Origin: Myxococcota bacterium
GTDB lineage: Bacteria > Myxococcota_A > UBA9160 > UBA4427
Direction: 5' to 3'
Assembly (NCBI GenBank): GCA_028278345.1
Contig: JANQEL010000172.1
Span: forward strand, 1 to 54,087
Length of the DNA: 54,087 nt
The notes below the pieces were generated by a model that ran no database searches, was not told where the DNA came from, and worked only from the letters and a program-made list of their open reading frames with translations. The position numbers and the translations under genes are program-made. Position 1 is the stretch's first letter, and every line of letters starts with the position of its first letter. Shown piece by piece: positions 1-8,541 of the stretch.

Positions 1-279
1 ATGCCGAACCCGCCGCAGTCATCGCAGGGAAGCACCGGGCAGGTCGCCGAGGCGATCGCCAGGGCGACGACCCGCACGCGGAAGTCACCGCGCGCCCTCA
101 GCGTCGAACTCCAGGCCCAGCCCGCGGACGTGACGCTCCTCGAACTCGTCCTGCTGCTCGGCTCGTGGATCGACGACGACCGAGAGGTGGCCGACACCGC
201 TCGCCGTATGCTCGAACGCGGCGAGGTCAGGCTGGTTGGAAACTTCCGGGGCGAGCCGATCGAGAGCTTCATCCGGTGA
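1..279 (+). CDS. Small protein of unknown function, possibly N-truncated
   Basis: The frame is open from the first base of the window, where an ATG happens to lie, so the true start may be upstream and no ribosome site can be seen. The 92 residues have a low-complexity Ser/Gln/Thr/Arg N-terminus followed by a compact, acidic-hydrophobic region (LLELVLLLGSWIDDDREVADTARRML) likely to form two helices. I do not recognise a family. It lies 214 bp ahead of rmlA on the same strand. The stop codon lies in the first unit of an 18-bp tandem duplication. The gene is likely real, from its codon pattern, but its function is unknown. Confidence 0.5.
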   Translation: MPNPPQSSQGSTGQVAEAIARATTRTRKSPRALSVELQAQPADVTLLELVLLLGSWIDDDREVADTARRMLERGEVRLVGNFRGEPIESFIR

Positions 280-310
280 AGAGCCCTCAGCTGGTGAAGA
301 GCCCTCAGCT
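275..310. repeat. 18-bp direct tandem duplication across a stop codon
   Basis: Two identical 18-bp units lie head to tail (275-292 and 293-310), and the following GGTG starts a third copy. The first unit contains the TGA stop of the preceding gene. It looks like a recent slippage duplication. Confidence 0.85.
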
Positions 311-493
311 GGTGGAAGGCTTCCGCCGGTAGAGCCCGTAACTTCTCGTCCCCCTGAGCGACCTCCCCCAAACGGCACGTGAAAAATTCGAGCTAACCTG
401 CCGACGCGCCGATGATCCGGAAGACCGCACCCGAAAGTCCGGTGCGGGGGATCGACGCGCCGCGCGCGAGCGCACGAGAGGGGAAACGCGCCC

Positions 494-1375
494 ATGAAGG
501 GCATCATCCTGGCCGGCGGATCGGGTACGCGGCTCCACCCCATCACGATGGGCGTGAGCAAGCAGCTGCTGCCGATCTACGACAAGCCGATGATCTACTA
601 CCCGCTCTCGACCCTGATGCTGGCGGGGATTCGCGAGATCCTGATCATCACGACGCCCCACGACCAGGCGTCGTTCCAGCGCCTGCTCGGCGACGGGCAC
701 GAGCTGGGCCTCGAGATCGACTACGCGGTTCAGCCGAGCCCCGACGGCCTCGCCCAGGCTTTTCTCATCGGTGAAGACTTCATCGGCGACGATCGCGTGG
801 CGCTCGCCCTCGGCGACAACATCTTCTACGGCCACGGGCTCACCGATGCACTCCAGCGCGCCGCTCGACGCAGCACCGGCGCCACCGTCTTCGGCTACTG
901 GGTGAGCGACCCCGAACGCTACGGCGTGGTCGAGTTCGACGAAGAGGGCCGCGCCCTCGAGATCCTCGAGAAACCCGAGAAGCCGCGTTCGAACTACGCC
1001 GTGGTGGGGCTCTACTTCTACGACAACTCGGTGGTAGAGCGCGCGAAGTCCCTCGAACCCTCGGCGCGTGGCGAACTCGAGATCACCGACCTCAACATGC
1101 GCTTTCTCGAAACCCGGGAGCTCTCGGTCGAGGTGCTCGGGCGCGGCATCGCGTGGCTCGACACCGGCACCTACGAGTCGCTCCAGCAGGCCTCCAACTT
1201 CATCCACACGATCCAGGAGCGGCAGGGGCTCAAGGTCGCGTGCCTCGAAGAGATCGCCTTCCGCCAGGGCTACCTCACCCGTGATCAGCTCACGGCCCGC
1301 GGCGAAGCCCTCAAGAAGAACAGCTACGGCGAGTATCTCCTGCAGCTCGCTCGCGAAGCCGAGTCGCCCCGTTGA
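494..1375 (+). CDS. rmlA: Glucose-1-phosphate thymidylyltransferase
   Basis: RmlA joins dTTP and glucose-1-phosphate to give dTDP-glucose, the first step towards dTDP-rhamnose and other dTDP-deoxysugars of surface polysaccharides. At 293 residues it has the usual short-form RmlA length. The nucleotide-binding signature GGSGTRL is at residues 8-14, [17 protein letters not shown] follows at 23-39, and the metal/sugar site GDNIFYG is at 107-113. A purine-rich GAGAGGGG lies upstream of the ATG at rather long spacing. Its TGA overlaps the TTG start of rmlC, so the two are probably translationally coupled. rmlB and rmlD are not in this window. Confidence 0.97.
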   Translation: MKGIILAGGSGTRLHPITMGVSKQLLPIYDKPMIYYPLSTLMLAGIREILIITTPHDQASFQRLLGDGHELGLEIDYAVQPSPDGLAQAFLIGEDFIGDDRVALALGDNIFYGHGLTDALQRAARRSTGATVFGYWVSDPERYGVVEFDEEGRALEILEKPEKPRSNYAVVGLYFYDNSVVERAKSLEPSARGELEITDLNMRFLETRELSVEVLGRGIAWLDTGTYESLQQASNFIHTIQERQGLKVACLEEIAFRQGYLTRDQLTARGEALKKNSYGEYLLQLAREAESPR

Positions 1376-1938
1376 AGTTCACCGAGACCGACATCCCCGG
1401 CGTGATCGTCGTCGAGCCCGTGGTGCACCGCGACGACCGCGGCTGGTTCTTCGAGTCCTACCAGGCCGAGCGCTACAAGGCGGGGGGCGTCGAGGTCGAA
1501 TTCGTGCAGGACAATCACTCGCGCTCATGCCGCGGCACCCTGCGCGGGCTGCACTCCCAGGCCGCGAAGCCCCAGGACAAGCTGGTGCGCGTGCTCTCCG
1601 GTGAGATCTACGACGTCGCGGTCGACGTGCGACGCGGTTCACCGACCTTCGGCAAGCACGTGGGCGTCACGCTCTCTTCCGACAACCACCTGCAGCTCTT
1701 CATCCCAAAGGGCTTCGTGCACGGCTTCGTGGTCCTGAGCGAGATCGCCGAAGTCGAGTACAAGTGCAGCGACTACTACGACCCTTCGGGCGAACTCTCG
1801 GTCGCCTGGAACGACCCCGAGATCGCGATCGCGTGGCCGCTTTCAGGGATTGGCGAACCGCTGCTCTCGCCGAAGGACCTCGAAGCACCGAGGCTCGCGG
1901 AGATCGATCCGCAGACGCTTCCGCCCTACGAAGGCTGA
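1372..1938 (+). CDS. rmlC: dTDP-4-dehydrorhamnose 3,5-epimerase
   Basis: RmlC epimerises dTDP-4-keto-6-deoxyglucose at C3 and C5 in the dTDP-L-rhamnose pathway. The cupin-fold protein of 188 residues has the family length. Visible motifs are RGWFFESYQ (23-31), the catalytic-His segment RGLHSQ with His61, the run IPKGFVHGF near 111-119, and the Tyr-bearing segment YKCSDYYDP near 130-138. The start is a TTG inside the overlap TTGA with the rmlA stop. No other in-frame start is needed, because the N-terminal [11 protein letters not shown] fits the family. Confidence 0.96.
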   Translation: MKFTETDIPGVIVVEPVVHRDDRGWFFESYQAERYKAGGVEVEFVQDNHSRSCRGTLRGLHSQAAKPQDKLVRVLSGEIYDVAVDVRRGSPTFGKHVGVTLSSDNHLQLFIPKGFVHGFVVLSEIAEVEYKCSDYYDPSGELSVAWNDPEIAIAWPLSGIGEPLLSPKDLEAPRLAEIDPQTLPPYEG

Positions 1939-1963
1939 AAGAGGGCTGCGGAGAGCGAATGCC

Positions 1964-2134
1964 CTACCAGTCTTCGTCGAACTCGAGACGACCGTCGTCG
2001 AGATCGACGGCGCTCACCTTGTAGACGGCGCCGCAGTAGCTGCAGAAGACTTCGTCGCCTACGGCCTCCGTGCCTTCGAGCACGAGCGGGCTGTCGCAGG
2101 TCGGACACGCGATGTCTGTCGAGGAACTCGCCAC
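1964..2134 (-). CDS. Small zinc-ribbon protein
   Basis: This 56-residue protein carries two CxxC knuckles, CPTC at residues 10-13 and CSYC at 31-34, as in a zinc ribbon, with a very acidic C-terminus (DLDDGRLEFDEDW). The frame stays open further upstream, but only the part after the GTG at 2134 looks like protein. The ribosome site is weak. It follows fur on the same strand after a 91-bp gap and could be co-transcribed with it. Role unknown: small zinc ribbons of this kind often bind RNA or protein partners. The family fold is fairly sure, the exact start less so. Confidence 0.7.
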   Translation of the reverse strand: MASSSTDIACPTCDSPLVLEGTEAVGDEVFCSYCGAVYKVSAVDLDDGRLEFDEDW

Positions 2135-2225
2135 GGGGGGGTGAATCGGACGGTCGCGCGAGGGACTTGATCGCCGATCCACACCACAGCGCCCGATCCC
2201 GCGCCCGGGCTGCGATCGCGAATTC

Positions 2226-2669
2226 TCAGGCAGAGTCGTCCTTCTTGTGGCAATCCGAGCAATGACCGTAGAGTTCGTGGCGGTGATGCAGAACTTTGAA
2301 GTCGTATTCGATGGCGATCTTTGCCTGGGTATCTTCGATGAGCTTGCTGTTGAACTCGATGATCTTGCCGCACTCGAGGCATACGAGATGATCGTGATGG
2401 GCATGCTCGGTTTCGTAGCGAGTGAGCCCGTCGTCGAAGCGGCGCTCTTGTGCAAGCCCAGCATCGACGAGGAGTTTCAGCGTTCGATACACCGTCGTGT
2501 AGCCGATGCTCGGCGCCTTCTTGCGCACCTTCTGGTAGAGCTGCTCGGCGCTCACGTGGTCGGCGCTATCGAGAAAGGTCGTGAGAATCACGTCCCGCTG
2601 CTTCGTGTGCTTGAGCCCCATGCCCGCGAGGTAGTTCGAAAGCTGTTCGCGTTCGGTTTCGTACTTCAT
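2226..2669 (-). CDS. fur: Fur-family metal-dependent transcriptional regulator
   Basis: This 147-residue protein has the Fur layout: a winged-helix DNA-binding half (recognition region AEQLYQKVRKKAPSIGYTTVYRTLKLL, about 41-67), then the dimer/metal half with HAHHDHLVCLEC (89-100) and CSDC (137-140). Both CxxC pairs for the structural zinc (Cys97/100 and 137/140) are intact. The regulatory-site His/Glu residues and the HHDHLVCLECGKIIEF segment look most like iron-sensing Fur, though PerR or Zur cannot be excluded. The ATG at 2669 is chosen because family N-termini begin close to it; upstream in-frame sequence is proline/arginine-rich noise. It is divergent from the amidohydrolase gene. Confidence 0.93.
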   Translation of the reverse strand: MKYETEREQLSNYLAGMGLKHTKQRDVILTTFLDSADHVSAEQLYQKVRKKAPSIGYTTVYRTLKLLVDAGLAQERRFDDGLTRYETEHAHHDHLVCLECGKIIEFNSKLIEDTQAKIAIEYDFKVLHHRHELYGHCSDCHKKDDSA

Positions 2670-2814
2670 AGGCGTTGGCGGTGGGGACTCCAAAGCGGTC
2701 CTGTTGACGGCGAGTGGGGAGGATACACGGGCCGGCCTGCAGAAAGAAGGCTTCCCGGGCGGGTCTCGATTCGTCGCTAGGATTCGGGCCCCACACCCCT
2801 GAGGAGGCCGCCCC

Positions 2815-3687
2815 GTGCCCATGCCCAGCGACATCCCGATCATCGACCTCATGCTCGGCATCCCGAGCGAGGAGGCGAAGCGCAGCTACGACTTCATGCG
2901 CCCGCTGTTTCGCGATGCCGAGAGCCTGAAGAGCTTCGACTTTCCCGTCGAGTACATGTTCAAGAACGTGCCGGTCTTCTCGAATCTCGGCGATCGCATC
3001 AAGTACACCCTCGAGGAGATGGACAAGTACAACATCGAGCGCGCACTGATCGGCGTCTCCCTCACCGACGAGGTTGCCCAGCAGGCGCTGCGCCAACACC
3101 CCGATCGCTTCCTGGCGACGTGCGGCACCGACCCCAACCTCGGCATGGAGGACATCCGCAACATCGTCCGCCTCCACGAGGAGTTCGACGTGCACGCGGT
3201 GAGTTCCTTTCCCGCCGGCTGCGTCCCCCAGGTGCCGATCGATGACAAGCGCTTCTACCCCGTCTATGCGAAGTGTGTCGAACTCGACATCCCGATCTTC
3301 ACCTGCGTCGGCGTGCCGGGGCCGCGCATCCCGATGTCGTGCCAGAAGGTCGAGCGCATCGACGAGGTGATGTGGTTCTTCCCCGAGCTGAAGTTCGTGA
3401 TGCGCCACGGCGCCGAGCCGTGGGAGGGCCTCGCGGTGAAGCTGATGCTGAAGTGGCCGAACCTCTACTACTCGACCTCGGCCTTCGCTCCGAAGTACTA
3501 CCCGCAGGCGATCATCGACTTCGCGAATACCCGCGGCGCCGACCAGGTGCTCTACGCCGGCTACTTCCCGATGGGCCTCTCGCTGGAACGCATCATGAGC
3601 GACATGCCGAACGTGCCCTTCCGCGACCACGTCTGGCCGAAGTTCCTGCGCGAGAACGCGCTCTCGCTACTCAAGCTCGTGGACTGA
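2815..3687 (+). CDS. Amidohydrolase-family (Amidohydro_2-like) protein
   Basis: This 290-residue TIM-barrel type protein resembles the amidohydrolase 2 / ACMSD-like group. The N-terminal strand reads IIDLMLGIP, so the usual HxH metal pair is absent. Later histidine segments (LHEEFDVHAV, MRHGAEPWEG) and a typical C-terminal FRDHVWPKFLRENALSLL are present. A strong ribosome site GAGGAGG (2801-2807) sits 7 bp before the GTG at 2815 and 13 bp before the next ATG, so GTG is preferred. Its 3' end overlaps the convergent TPR lipoprotein gene by 21 bp. The substrate is unknown, and the missing HxH leaves metal-dependent catalysis uncertain. Confidence 0.8.
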   Translation: MPMPSDIPIIDLMLGIPSEEAKRSYDFMRPLFRDAESLKSFDFPVEYMFKNVPVFSNLGDRIKYTLEEMDKYNIERALIGVSLTDEVAQQALRQHPDRFLATCGTDPNLGMEDIRNIVRLHEEFDVHAVSSFPAGCVPQVPIDDKRFYPVYAKCVELDIPIFTCVGVPGPRIPMSCQKVERIDEVMWFFPELKFVMRHGAEPWEGLAVKLMLKWPNLYYSTSAFAPKYYPQAIIDFANTRGADQVLYAGYFPMGLSLERIMSDMPNVPFRDHVWPKFLRENALSLLKLVD

Positions 3688-4044
3688 GCCCGGCAGCGAG
3701 GCGGCCCGCCTTCGCGCGGCCTCGAGATTCTCGGCCGCCGCAGCGTTGTCGCAGTCGAGGTCGACCGCGCGCTCGAAGGCCAGCAGGGCTTCGGCGTGCT
3801 GATCGTTCGCCGCCAGGGCCAGGCCGAGGTGGTTCTGGATCTCGGAAGCCTCGGGGAGCAGGCGCGCGGCTTCGCGGAGCTGGGTGAGGGCGGCTTCGTG
3901 ACGCCCTGCGTTCAAATCAACGGTGCCGTCGCGATAGAGCTGCGCGGCGCGAAACCCCGTGCATCCCGCGAGACTCCACGCGAGTAGCCCGACCACGACC
4001 AGGGCCCTCGATTTACGCAGTGCGGCATGAATCCGTCGTTGCAT
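3667..4044 (-). CDS. TPR-containing lipoprotein
   Basis: This 125-residue protein begins with a lipoprotein signal peptide: a basic MQRRIHAALRKSR, a hydrophobic core VVVGLLAWS, then the lipobox LAGC. The mature part holds about two tetratricopeptide repeats (AAQLYRDGTVDLNAGRHEAALTQLREAARLLP and the following IQNHLGLALAANDQHAEALLAFERAVDLD). It is probably an outer-membrane or inner-membrane anchored scaffold. The ATG at 4044 places the signal peptide correctly; a longer frame upstream does not. It overlaps the convergent amidohydrolase gene at its 3' end. No partner is evident in the window. Confidence 0.82.
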   Translation of the reverse strand: MQRRIHAALRKSRALVVVGLLAWSLAGCTGFRAAQLYRDGTVDLNAGRHEAALTQLREAARLLPEASEIQNHLGLALAANDQHAEALLAFERAVDLDCDNAAAAENLEAARRRAASLPGSVHELE

Positions 4045-4166
4045 CGCAGTGTCGGTTCCGAGAAGGGGATGGAAAGAACGCGCTCGAGTGTAGAGCAATC
4101 GCGCGGATCGATTGCCAGTGCCTTGCTGTGGTGGTACACGTAGGCGCCGTTTCGGGAGGACGGATT

Positions 4167-4295
4167 ATGAAGCGCAACAACACCACGACTCGCACTGCGA
4201 CGACTTTGGTCTTCAACGTGACGAAGCTGCGCTTCGCCGGAGTGCACGACCAGCCAACCCTCGAGGTCCGCATGGTCGATCGCAACCCCGCCTAG
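4167..4295 (+). CDS. Possible 42-residue small ORF
   Basis: A GGAGGA ribosome site (4155-4160) sits 6 bp before the ATG. The 42-residue product is Thr/Arg-rich (MKRNNTTTRTATT at its start) and ends VRMVDRNPA. I recognise no family. The only real support is the strong ribosome site and the lack of any other gene between the TPR lipoprotein gene and the MATE gene. It could equally be chance in GC-rich intergenic DNA. Confidence 0.3.
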   Translation: MKRNNTTTRTATTLVFNVTKLRFAGVHDQPTLEVRMVDRNPA

Positions 4296-4559
4296 CCCGC
4301 GCGTCCTGCGAATCGGTCGACGACCGATTCGAGTCCAAAGCGCCTGGGACGAACCGCCGAAGAGGCGGGCTCGCTCCGGGCCCGGGAAGCCCGAAAGCCG
4401 CTCCGCGAACCGCGGACGGCGCGCGCACCACCGCTGCTGCCGAGCCAGCACGGTTCGCGCGCGAAACTTCGGGCCTCCGGACTTCGGGATCGAATCCCAG
4501 GGTCGCGCGCTCTGTACCACCTCTTGTGGTCTCGCCACGGCGAGCCCCGGAGCCACCCG

Positions 4560-5960
4560 ATGAGCCATCCCAGCAACATCTCAGAAAGCACGACACCCAC
4601 GGGAACGACGACCGCGTCGAGCCTACCGCCCGAACGCCGGGGCGGGCTGCGCGAGGTGATCGAACTCGCCGTCCCCGTCGTGCTCACCAACATCTCGATC
4701 ACCGCGATGCAGATCGTCGACAGCGTGATGGTCGGCCAGCTCGGCGCTGCCCAGCTCGCCAGCGTGGGCTTCGGCGGCGTGTGGCTGTGGACGATCATGT
4801 GCTTCTTCGTGGGCACGACGACCTGCGTGCAGACCTTCGTCTCCCAGGCCTGGGGCGCAGGGCGCCATCGCGAATGCGGGAGCTGGGCCTGGCAGGGGAT
4901 CTACGCCGTCATTCCCTTCGCCATGGTGATCGCCACCGCGCTCTTCTTCGGAGCCGAGTGGTTGGTGGTGAGCCTCCAGCCCGATCCGTCGATCGAACCC
5001 TTCGCGATCGAGTATCTGGTGGCCCGCGCCTTCGGGACGCCCGGCATCATCGCCGCGGTGGCGTTGAGTTCGTTCTTCCGCGGGCTCGGCGATACGCGCA
5101 CACCGCTCTACGCCAGCATCGCGTCGAACCTCTTGAACGCGGTGCTCGACTACGGGTTCATCTTCGGTCGCCTCGGTCTGCCGGAACTCGGTGTTCAGGG
5201 TGCGGGCATCGCGACGTCGATCGCCGAATGGTCGAACTTCGTCTTCCTCTACTGGTTCTTTCGTCGGCCCCACATCGTGCGCGAGTACGCGACGCGGCTC
5301 GCCGCGCCTGCGCGCCACCCGATTCGTCGCTTGATGCGCACGGGCCTTCCCGTCGGTGGACAGTGGTGGCTCGAGATGGCGTCCTTCGCCGTGTTCCTGA
5401 CGCTGGTCGCGCGGATGGGCGATGCCCCGATGGCCGCGAGCCAGGCCTTCATCTCGCTGCTCTCGATCTCGTTCATGCAGGCGCAGGGTATCGGGATCGC
5501 GGTGTCGACCATGGTGGGGCAGTACATTGGCGCGAAGGATCTCGCCGCCGCCGAGCGAAGCTTCGCTTCGGGGATCCGCCTGTGCCTGCTGATCGCAGGG
5601 GTGGTGGGCGGGATGCTCATCGTGTTTCCCGATCAGCTGATCGGGATCTACAGCGACGACCATCGCGTGCTCGAGTACGGGCGACCGCTGCTGCTCGTGG
5701 GTGCGGCGTTCCAGGTCTTCGACGCGCTGGCGATCCTGGCCGATGGCGGACTTCGCGGTGCAGGGGATACGCGCTGGCCGATGGTCGCCCGCTTCCTCTT
5801 CTCGTGGTTCGTCTTCCTGCCCGCCGCCTGGTTGATCGGCGTGTATTTCGAAGGCGGGCTCACCGGCGCTTGGGTGGGCGGGCTCGTCTACATCGCAGCG
5901 CTCACCGTCATCCTGCTGCTGCGCTTTCGCGGCGGCGCGTGGAAGACGATCGAGATCTGA
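4560..5960 (+). CDS. MATE-family multidrug/metabolite efflux transporter
   Basis: This 466-residue polytopic protein has about 12 membrane segments in two homologous halves, as in NorM/DinF-type exporters. Such proteins exchange Na+ or H+ for cationic or aromatic compounds at the inner membrane. Family segments visible are AVPVVLTNISITAMQIVDSVMVGQLG near residues 32-57, GTPGIIAAVALSSFFRGLGDTRTPL in the first half, and ADGGLRGAGDTRWPM at the matching place in the second half. An upstream TTG at 4524 is possible, but the ATG at 4560 gives a normal soluble N-terminal tail. It ends 20 bp from the convergent exonuclease-fold gene. Confidence 0.94.
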   Translation: MSHPSNISESTTPTGTTTASSLPPERRGGLREVIELAVPVVLTNISITAMQIVDSVMVGQLGAAQLASVGFGGVWLWTIMCFFVGTTTCVQTFVSQAWGAGRHRECGSWAWQGIYAVIPFAMVIATALFFGAEWLVVSLQPDPSIEPFAIEYLVARAFGTPGIIAAVALSSFFRGLGDTRTPLYASIASNLLNAVLDYGFIFGRLGLPELGVQGAGIATSIAEWSNFVFLYWFFRRPHIVREYATRLAAPARHPIRRLMRTGLPVGGQWWLEMASFAVFLTLVARMGDAPMAASQAFISLLSISFMQAQGIGIAVSTMVGQYIGAKDLAAAERSFASGIRLCLLIAGVVGGMLIVFPDQLIGIYSDDHRVLEYGRPLLLVGAAFQVFDALAILADGGLRGAGDTRWPMVARFLFSWFVFLPAAWLIGVYFEGGLTGAWVGGLVYIAALTVILLLRFRGGAWKTIEI

Positions 5961-5979
5961 TCACGGGAGCGCGCCTTCG

Positions 5980-6885
5980 TCAGGGCAGGCGGAGGCGCGC
6001 GACCACCGGAAGATGATCCGAAGCGCGGCGCGAGGAAGGCGTGTTGTGGGAGAACACTTCCTTGATCTCGGCGTTCATCGTGTAGATGCGGTCGAGGGCG
6101 AGCACCGGTCGCGGCGCGGGAAACGAAGCCGGCCACTTGCGGTTGTGGTGGCGCGAGAACTCGTCGTCGAGAGTGCGGGTGGCCTTGCACTTGCGCCACG
6201 CGTTCATGTCACCGAGCAGCACGGCGGGCCCGGCGTTGAGTTCGGGGTGTTGCAGTAGCGACTGCACCTGGCGCTCGCGCGTTCGATCCACCAGCGAGAG
6301 GTGCGTGGCGATCACCGAGAGCCCGCGCTCGCCATCGCCGAACTGGGCGGCCAGCACGCCGCGCTTCTCGATGCGCGAATGCGAGATGTCGAGCACCGAA
6401 CAAGACTCGATCGGCATGCGCGAGAGGATGGCGTTTCCCTGCTCGCCGCGTTTGTGCACGCGCGTGGTCGCGAAGACGAAGTGGTAGCCGAGGGCTGCGC
6501 AGAGCGCCGAGAGGGGATCGTCCCCGTCGTAGGGGCGAAGCACTTCCTGCAGAGCGATCACGTCGGCGTCGAGTTCCGAGATGACGAAGCCCGCCCGCGC
6601 CGGGTCCGGAGCGCTGCGACCGTTCACCCCCGTCCAGCGGTGGACGTTGTAGGTGGCCACCACGGCTTCACCGCCGACGGCGACTTCGCTGCGCGGGCTC
6701 GGAGCCGGCACGATCTCGAGGGGGGCAAGCTTGCGCGTGCGCGCCGCGTTGCGGGCTTCGCTCTTCGCGACCTTGGCCCGCTTCGCTTCCTTGCGCGCAG
6801 CACGGCCCCGCGCGATCGCCTTCGCGATCCCTTCGGAAGCCTTCTTTGCCCGCGCCTTTCGGGCCTGTTTGCGCCGCAGCGCCAC
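5980..6885 (-). CDS. Endonuclease/exonuclease/phosphatase-family protein with basic N-terminal tail
   Basis: The C-terminal two thirds is an EEP (DNase I-like) domain. Its motifs are in order: ATYNVHRWTG (metal Asn), VIALQEVLRP (metal Glu), THLSLVDRTRERQ, LLGDMNAW (Asp/Asn) and ASDHLPVVARL (Asp-His pair). Ahead of it lies a strongly basic stretch of about 50 residues of Lys/Arg/Ala, likely helical and able to bind nucleic acid or anionic lipid head groups. I chose the GTG at 6885 because GAAGGGGG lies just before it; an ATG at 6942 would add 19 residues. Substrate could be DNA, a phospholipid or a nucleotide. No signal peptide is obvious. Confidence 0.85.
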   Translation of the reverse strand: MALRRKQARKARAKKASEGIAKAIARGRAARKEAKRAKVAKSEARNAARTRKLAPLEIVPAPSPRSEVAVGGEAVVATYNVHRWTGVNGRSAPDPARAGFVISELDADVIALQEVLRPYDGDDPLSALCAALGYHFVFATTRVHKRGEQGNAILSRMPIESCSVLDISHSRIEKRGVLAAQFGDGERGLSVIATHLSLVDRTRERQVQSLLQHPELNAGPAVLLGDMNAWRKCKATRTLDDEFSRHHNRKWPASFPAPRPVLALDRIYTMNAEIKEVFSHNTPSSRRASDHLPVVARLRLP

Positions 6886-7087
6886 CCCACCCCCTTCGAC
6901 CGGCGCACACCGTGCCGCAATGGACAGAGAAACACCCGTCATCACCCACTGGTTTTCGTCGCCTGCCGCAATCCGCTGCAACGAAACTTCGGCACCGCCT
7001 CGTATCGGCAAACCGAGCGGAATCACAATGAGAATGGATGCCTTCAGGCCTACTTACGGGGCGCGGGGGCCGGGCGTTTCACCGGGT

Positions 7088-7115
7088 GAATTCCCCACGA
7101 GGGGGGTCGGAATTC
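7088..7115. promoter_or_regulatory. Inverted repeat ahead of the ast-like operon
   Basis: GAATTCC (7088-7094) and GGAATTC (7109-7115) form perfect 7-bp arms around a 14-bp centre, 43 bp before the first gene of the arginine-catabolism operon. Position fits an operator or upstream activator site, but this is inference from symmetry alone. Confidence 0.35.
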
Positions 7116-7158
7116 TGGCCCAAGGCGTGTGCGGCGTGCGCCGATAGGACGGAACGTC

Positions 7159-8541
7159 ATGGCCACCTCGAAACGCCCGTCTCCCGTCGATTGCCTGGTC
7201 GAGAGCGAACCCGTCCGCGAGGCCGCCCGCGCGCTGATCGCCGCGGTGCAGGAGGAACGCGCGGGTCGCGGGCTCTCGGCCCGCAACTACGCGAAGTGCA
7301 TCCGCGAACTCGAGCGCATGCGCGGCCGCCCCCTCGTCTACCCCATGCTGACTTCGGGCGAAGGCCGCGGGGCGCGGGTGTGGATGGCCGACGGTTCGAT
7401 GAAGCTCGACTTCATCGGCGGCATCGGGGTCTACGCCTTCGGGCACAACGACGCCGACCTGCTCGAGACCGCCGTGGTCGCCGCCGCCGGGGACACGATC
7501 TTCCAGGGACACTTGATGCCCGGCCCCGAAGAGCTGCGGATCTCGCGCGCCTTGTTGCGACACGCCGGGCCGAACCTGAAGCACGTATGGCTCGCGCTCT
7601 CGGGAGCGGACGCGAACGAAAACGCCCTCAAGATGATCTTCCAGAAGCACGCCCCCGCGGAGAAGATCGTCGTCTTCGAGAAGGCCTTCCACGGGCGCAC
7701 GATGGCGATGGCCGAGCTCACAGATCGCCCGGCCTTCCGCGAAGGCCTTCCGCAGAAGGGCAACGTGCTCCACGTCCCCTTCTACGATGCGAACGATCCC
7801 GAGTCGACGGACAAGACGCTCGCCGCACTCGAAGCGCACCTGCGTCGCTACCCGGGACAGATCGCCGGCATGTGTTTCGAGATCATCCAGGGAGAGGGCG
7901 GTTTCAACACGGCACCGCGCGAGTTCTTCGCCGCCGTGATGGGGCTGTGCAAGGAAGCCGGCGTCGCGGTGTGGGTCGACGAGGTGCAGACCTTCGTGCG
8001 CACTGGAGAACTCTTCGCCTTTCGCTGGCTCGAGTTGGATGAGTGGGTCGATGTCGTAACCGCCGGCAAGCTGCTGCAGGGAAGCGCCACCCTCTACACC
8101 AAGGCCTACAACCCGCGCCCGGGTCTCGTCGCAGGGACATACGCGGGGAGTACCGTCGGCATGGCGGTCGGAACACGCTTGATCGAGCGCCTCGAACACG
8201 AGGGCTATCTCGGGGAGGAAGGTCGCATCGCGCTGCTCGGAGGGCGCATCCGCCGCCGCTTCCAATCGCTCGCGAAGCGCATGCCGCGCACCGTCGGAGA
8301 TGTCGTGGGCATCGGGGCCATGATGGCCTTCGTGCCGTGGAACGGTGCTCCCGAGATCGTGAAGGCCGTACTCGAAGCCGCCTTCGAGGAGGGCCTCGTG
8401 CTGCTCGGTGCGGGCTCGAACCCCGGCAAGATCCGCATGCTGCCGCCGGTGAACACCAGCGACGAAGAACTCGAAAGCGCATTCGCGTGCCTCGAGAAGG
8501 CACTGGCGCGGGTGCGCGAAGAACACGACCTGCCGTGTTGA
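7159..8541 (+). CDS. Class III PLP aminotransferase, probable succinylornithine/ornithine transaminase
   Basis: This 460-residue fold-type I enzyme belongs to the ornithine/acetylornithine aminotransferase group. The PLP aspartate is in VWVDEVQTF (Asp274) and the Schiff-base lysine in TAGKLLQGS (Lys304); EKAFHGRT precedes them. In its operon with astA and astD, the expected job is the AstC step: N2-succinylornithine + 2-oxoglutarate to succinylglutamate semialdehyde + glutamate. It is longer (460 against about 400) and looks divergent from enterobacterial AstC, so free ornithine is an alternative substrate. Ribosome site AGGACGGA lies just before the ATG at 7159. Its stop overlaps the astA start. 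Confidence 0.85.
   Translation: MATSKRPSPVDCLVESEPVREAARALIAAVQEERAGRGLSARNYAKCIRELERMRGRPLVYPMLTSGEGRGARVWMADGSMKLDFIGGIGVYAFGHNDADLLETAVVAAAGDTIFQGHLMPGPEELRISRALLRHAGPNLKHVWLALSGADANENALKMIFQKHAPAEKIVVFEKAFHGRTMAMAELTDRPAFREGLPQKGNVLHVPFYDANDPESTDKTLAALEAHLRRYPGQIAGMCFEIIQGEGGFNTAPREFFAAVMGLCKEAGVAVWVDEVQTFVRTGELFAFRWLELDEWVDVVTAGKLLQGSATLYTKAYNPRPGLVAGTYAGSTVGMAVGTRLIERLEHEGYLGEEGRIALLGGRIRRRFQSLAKRMPRTVGDVVGIGAMMAFVPWNGAPEIVKAVLEAAFEEGLVLLGAGSNPGKIRMLPPVNTSDEELESAFACLEKALARVREEHDLPC

Noticed and set aside
4112..6016. 634-codon open frame on the + strand over the MATE gene region
   Set aside because: It is Arg/Pro-rich frame-shifted reading of the MATE gene, with no domain and no plausible start; a GC-codon shadow.
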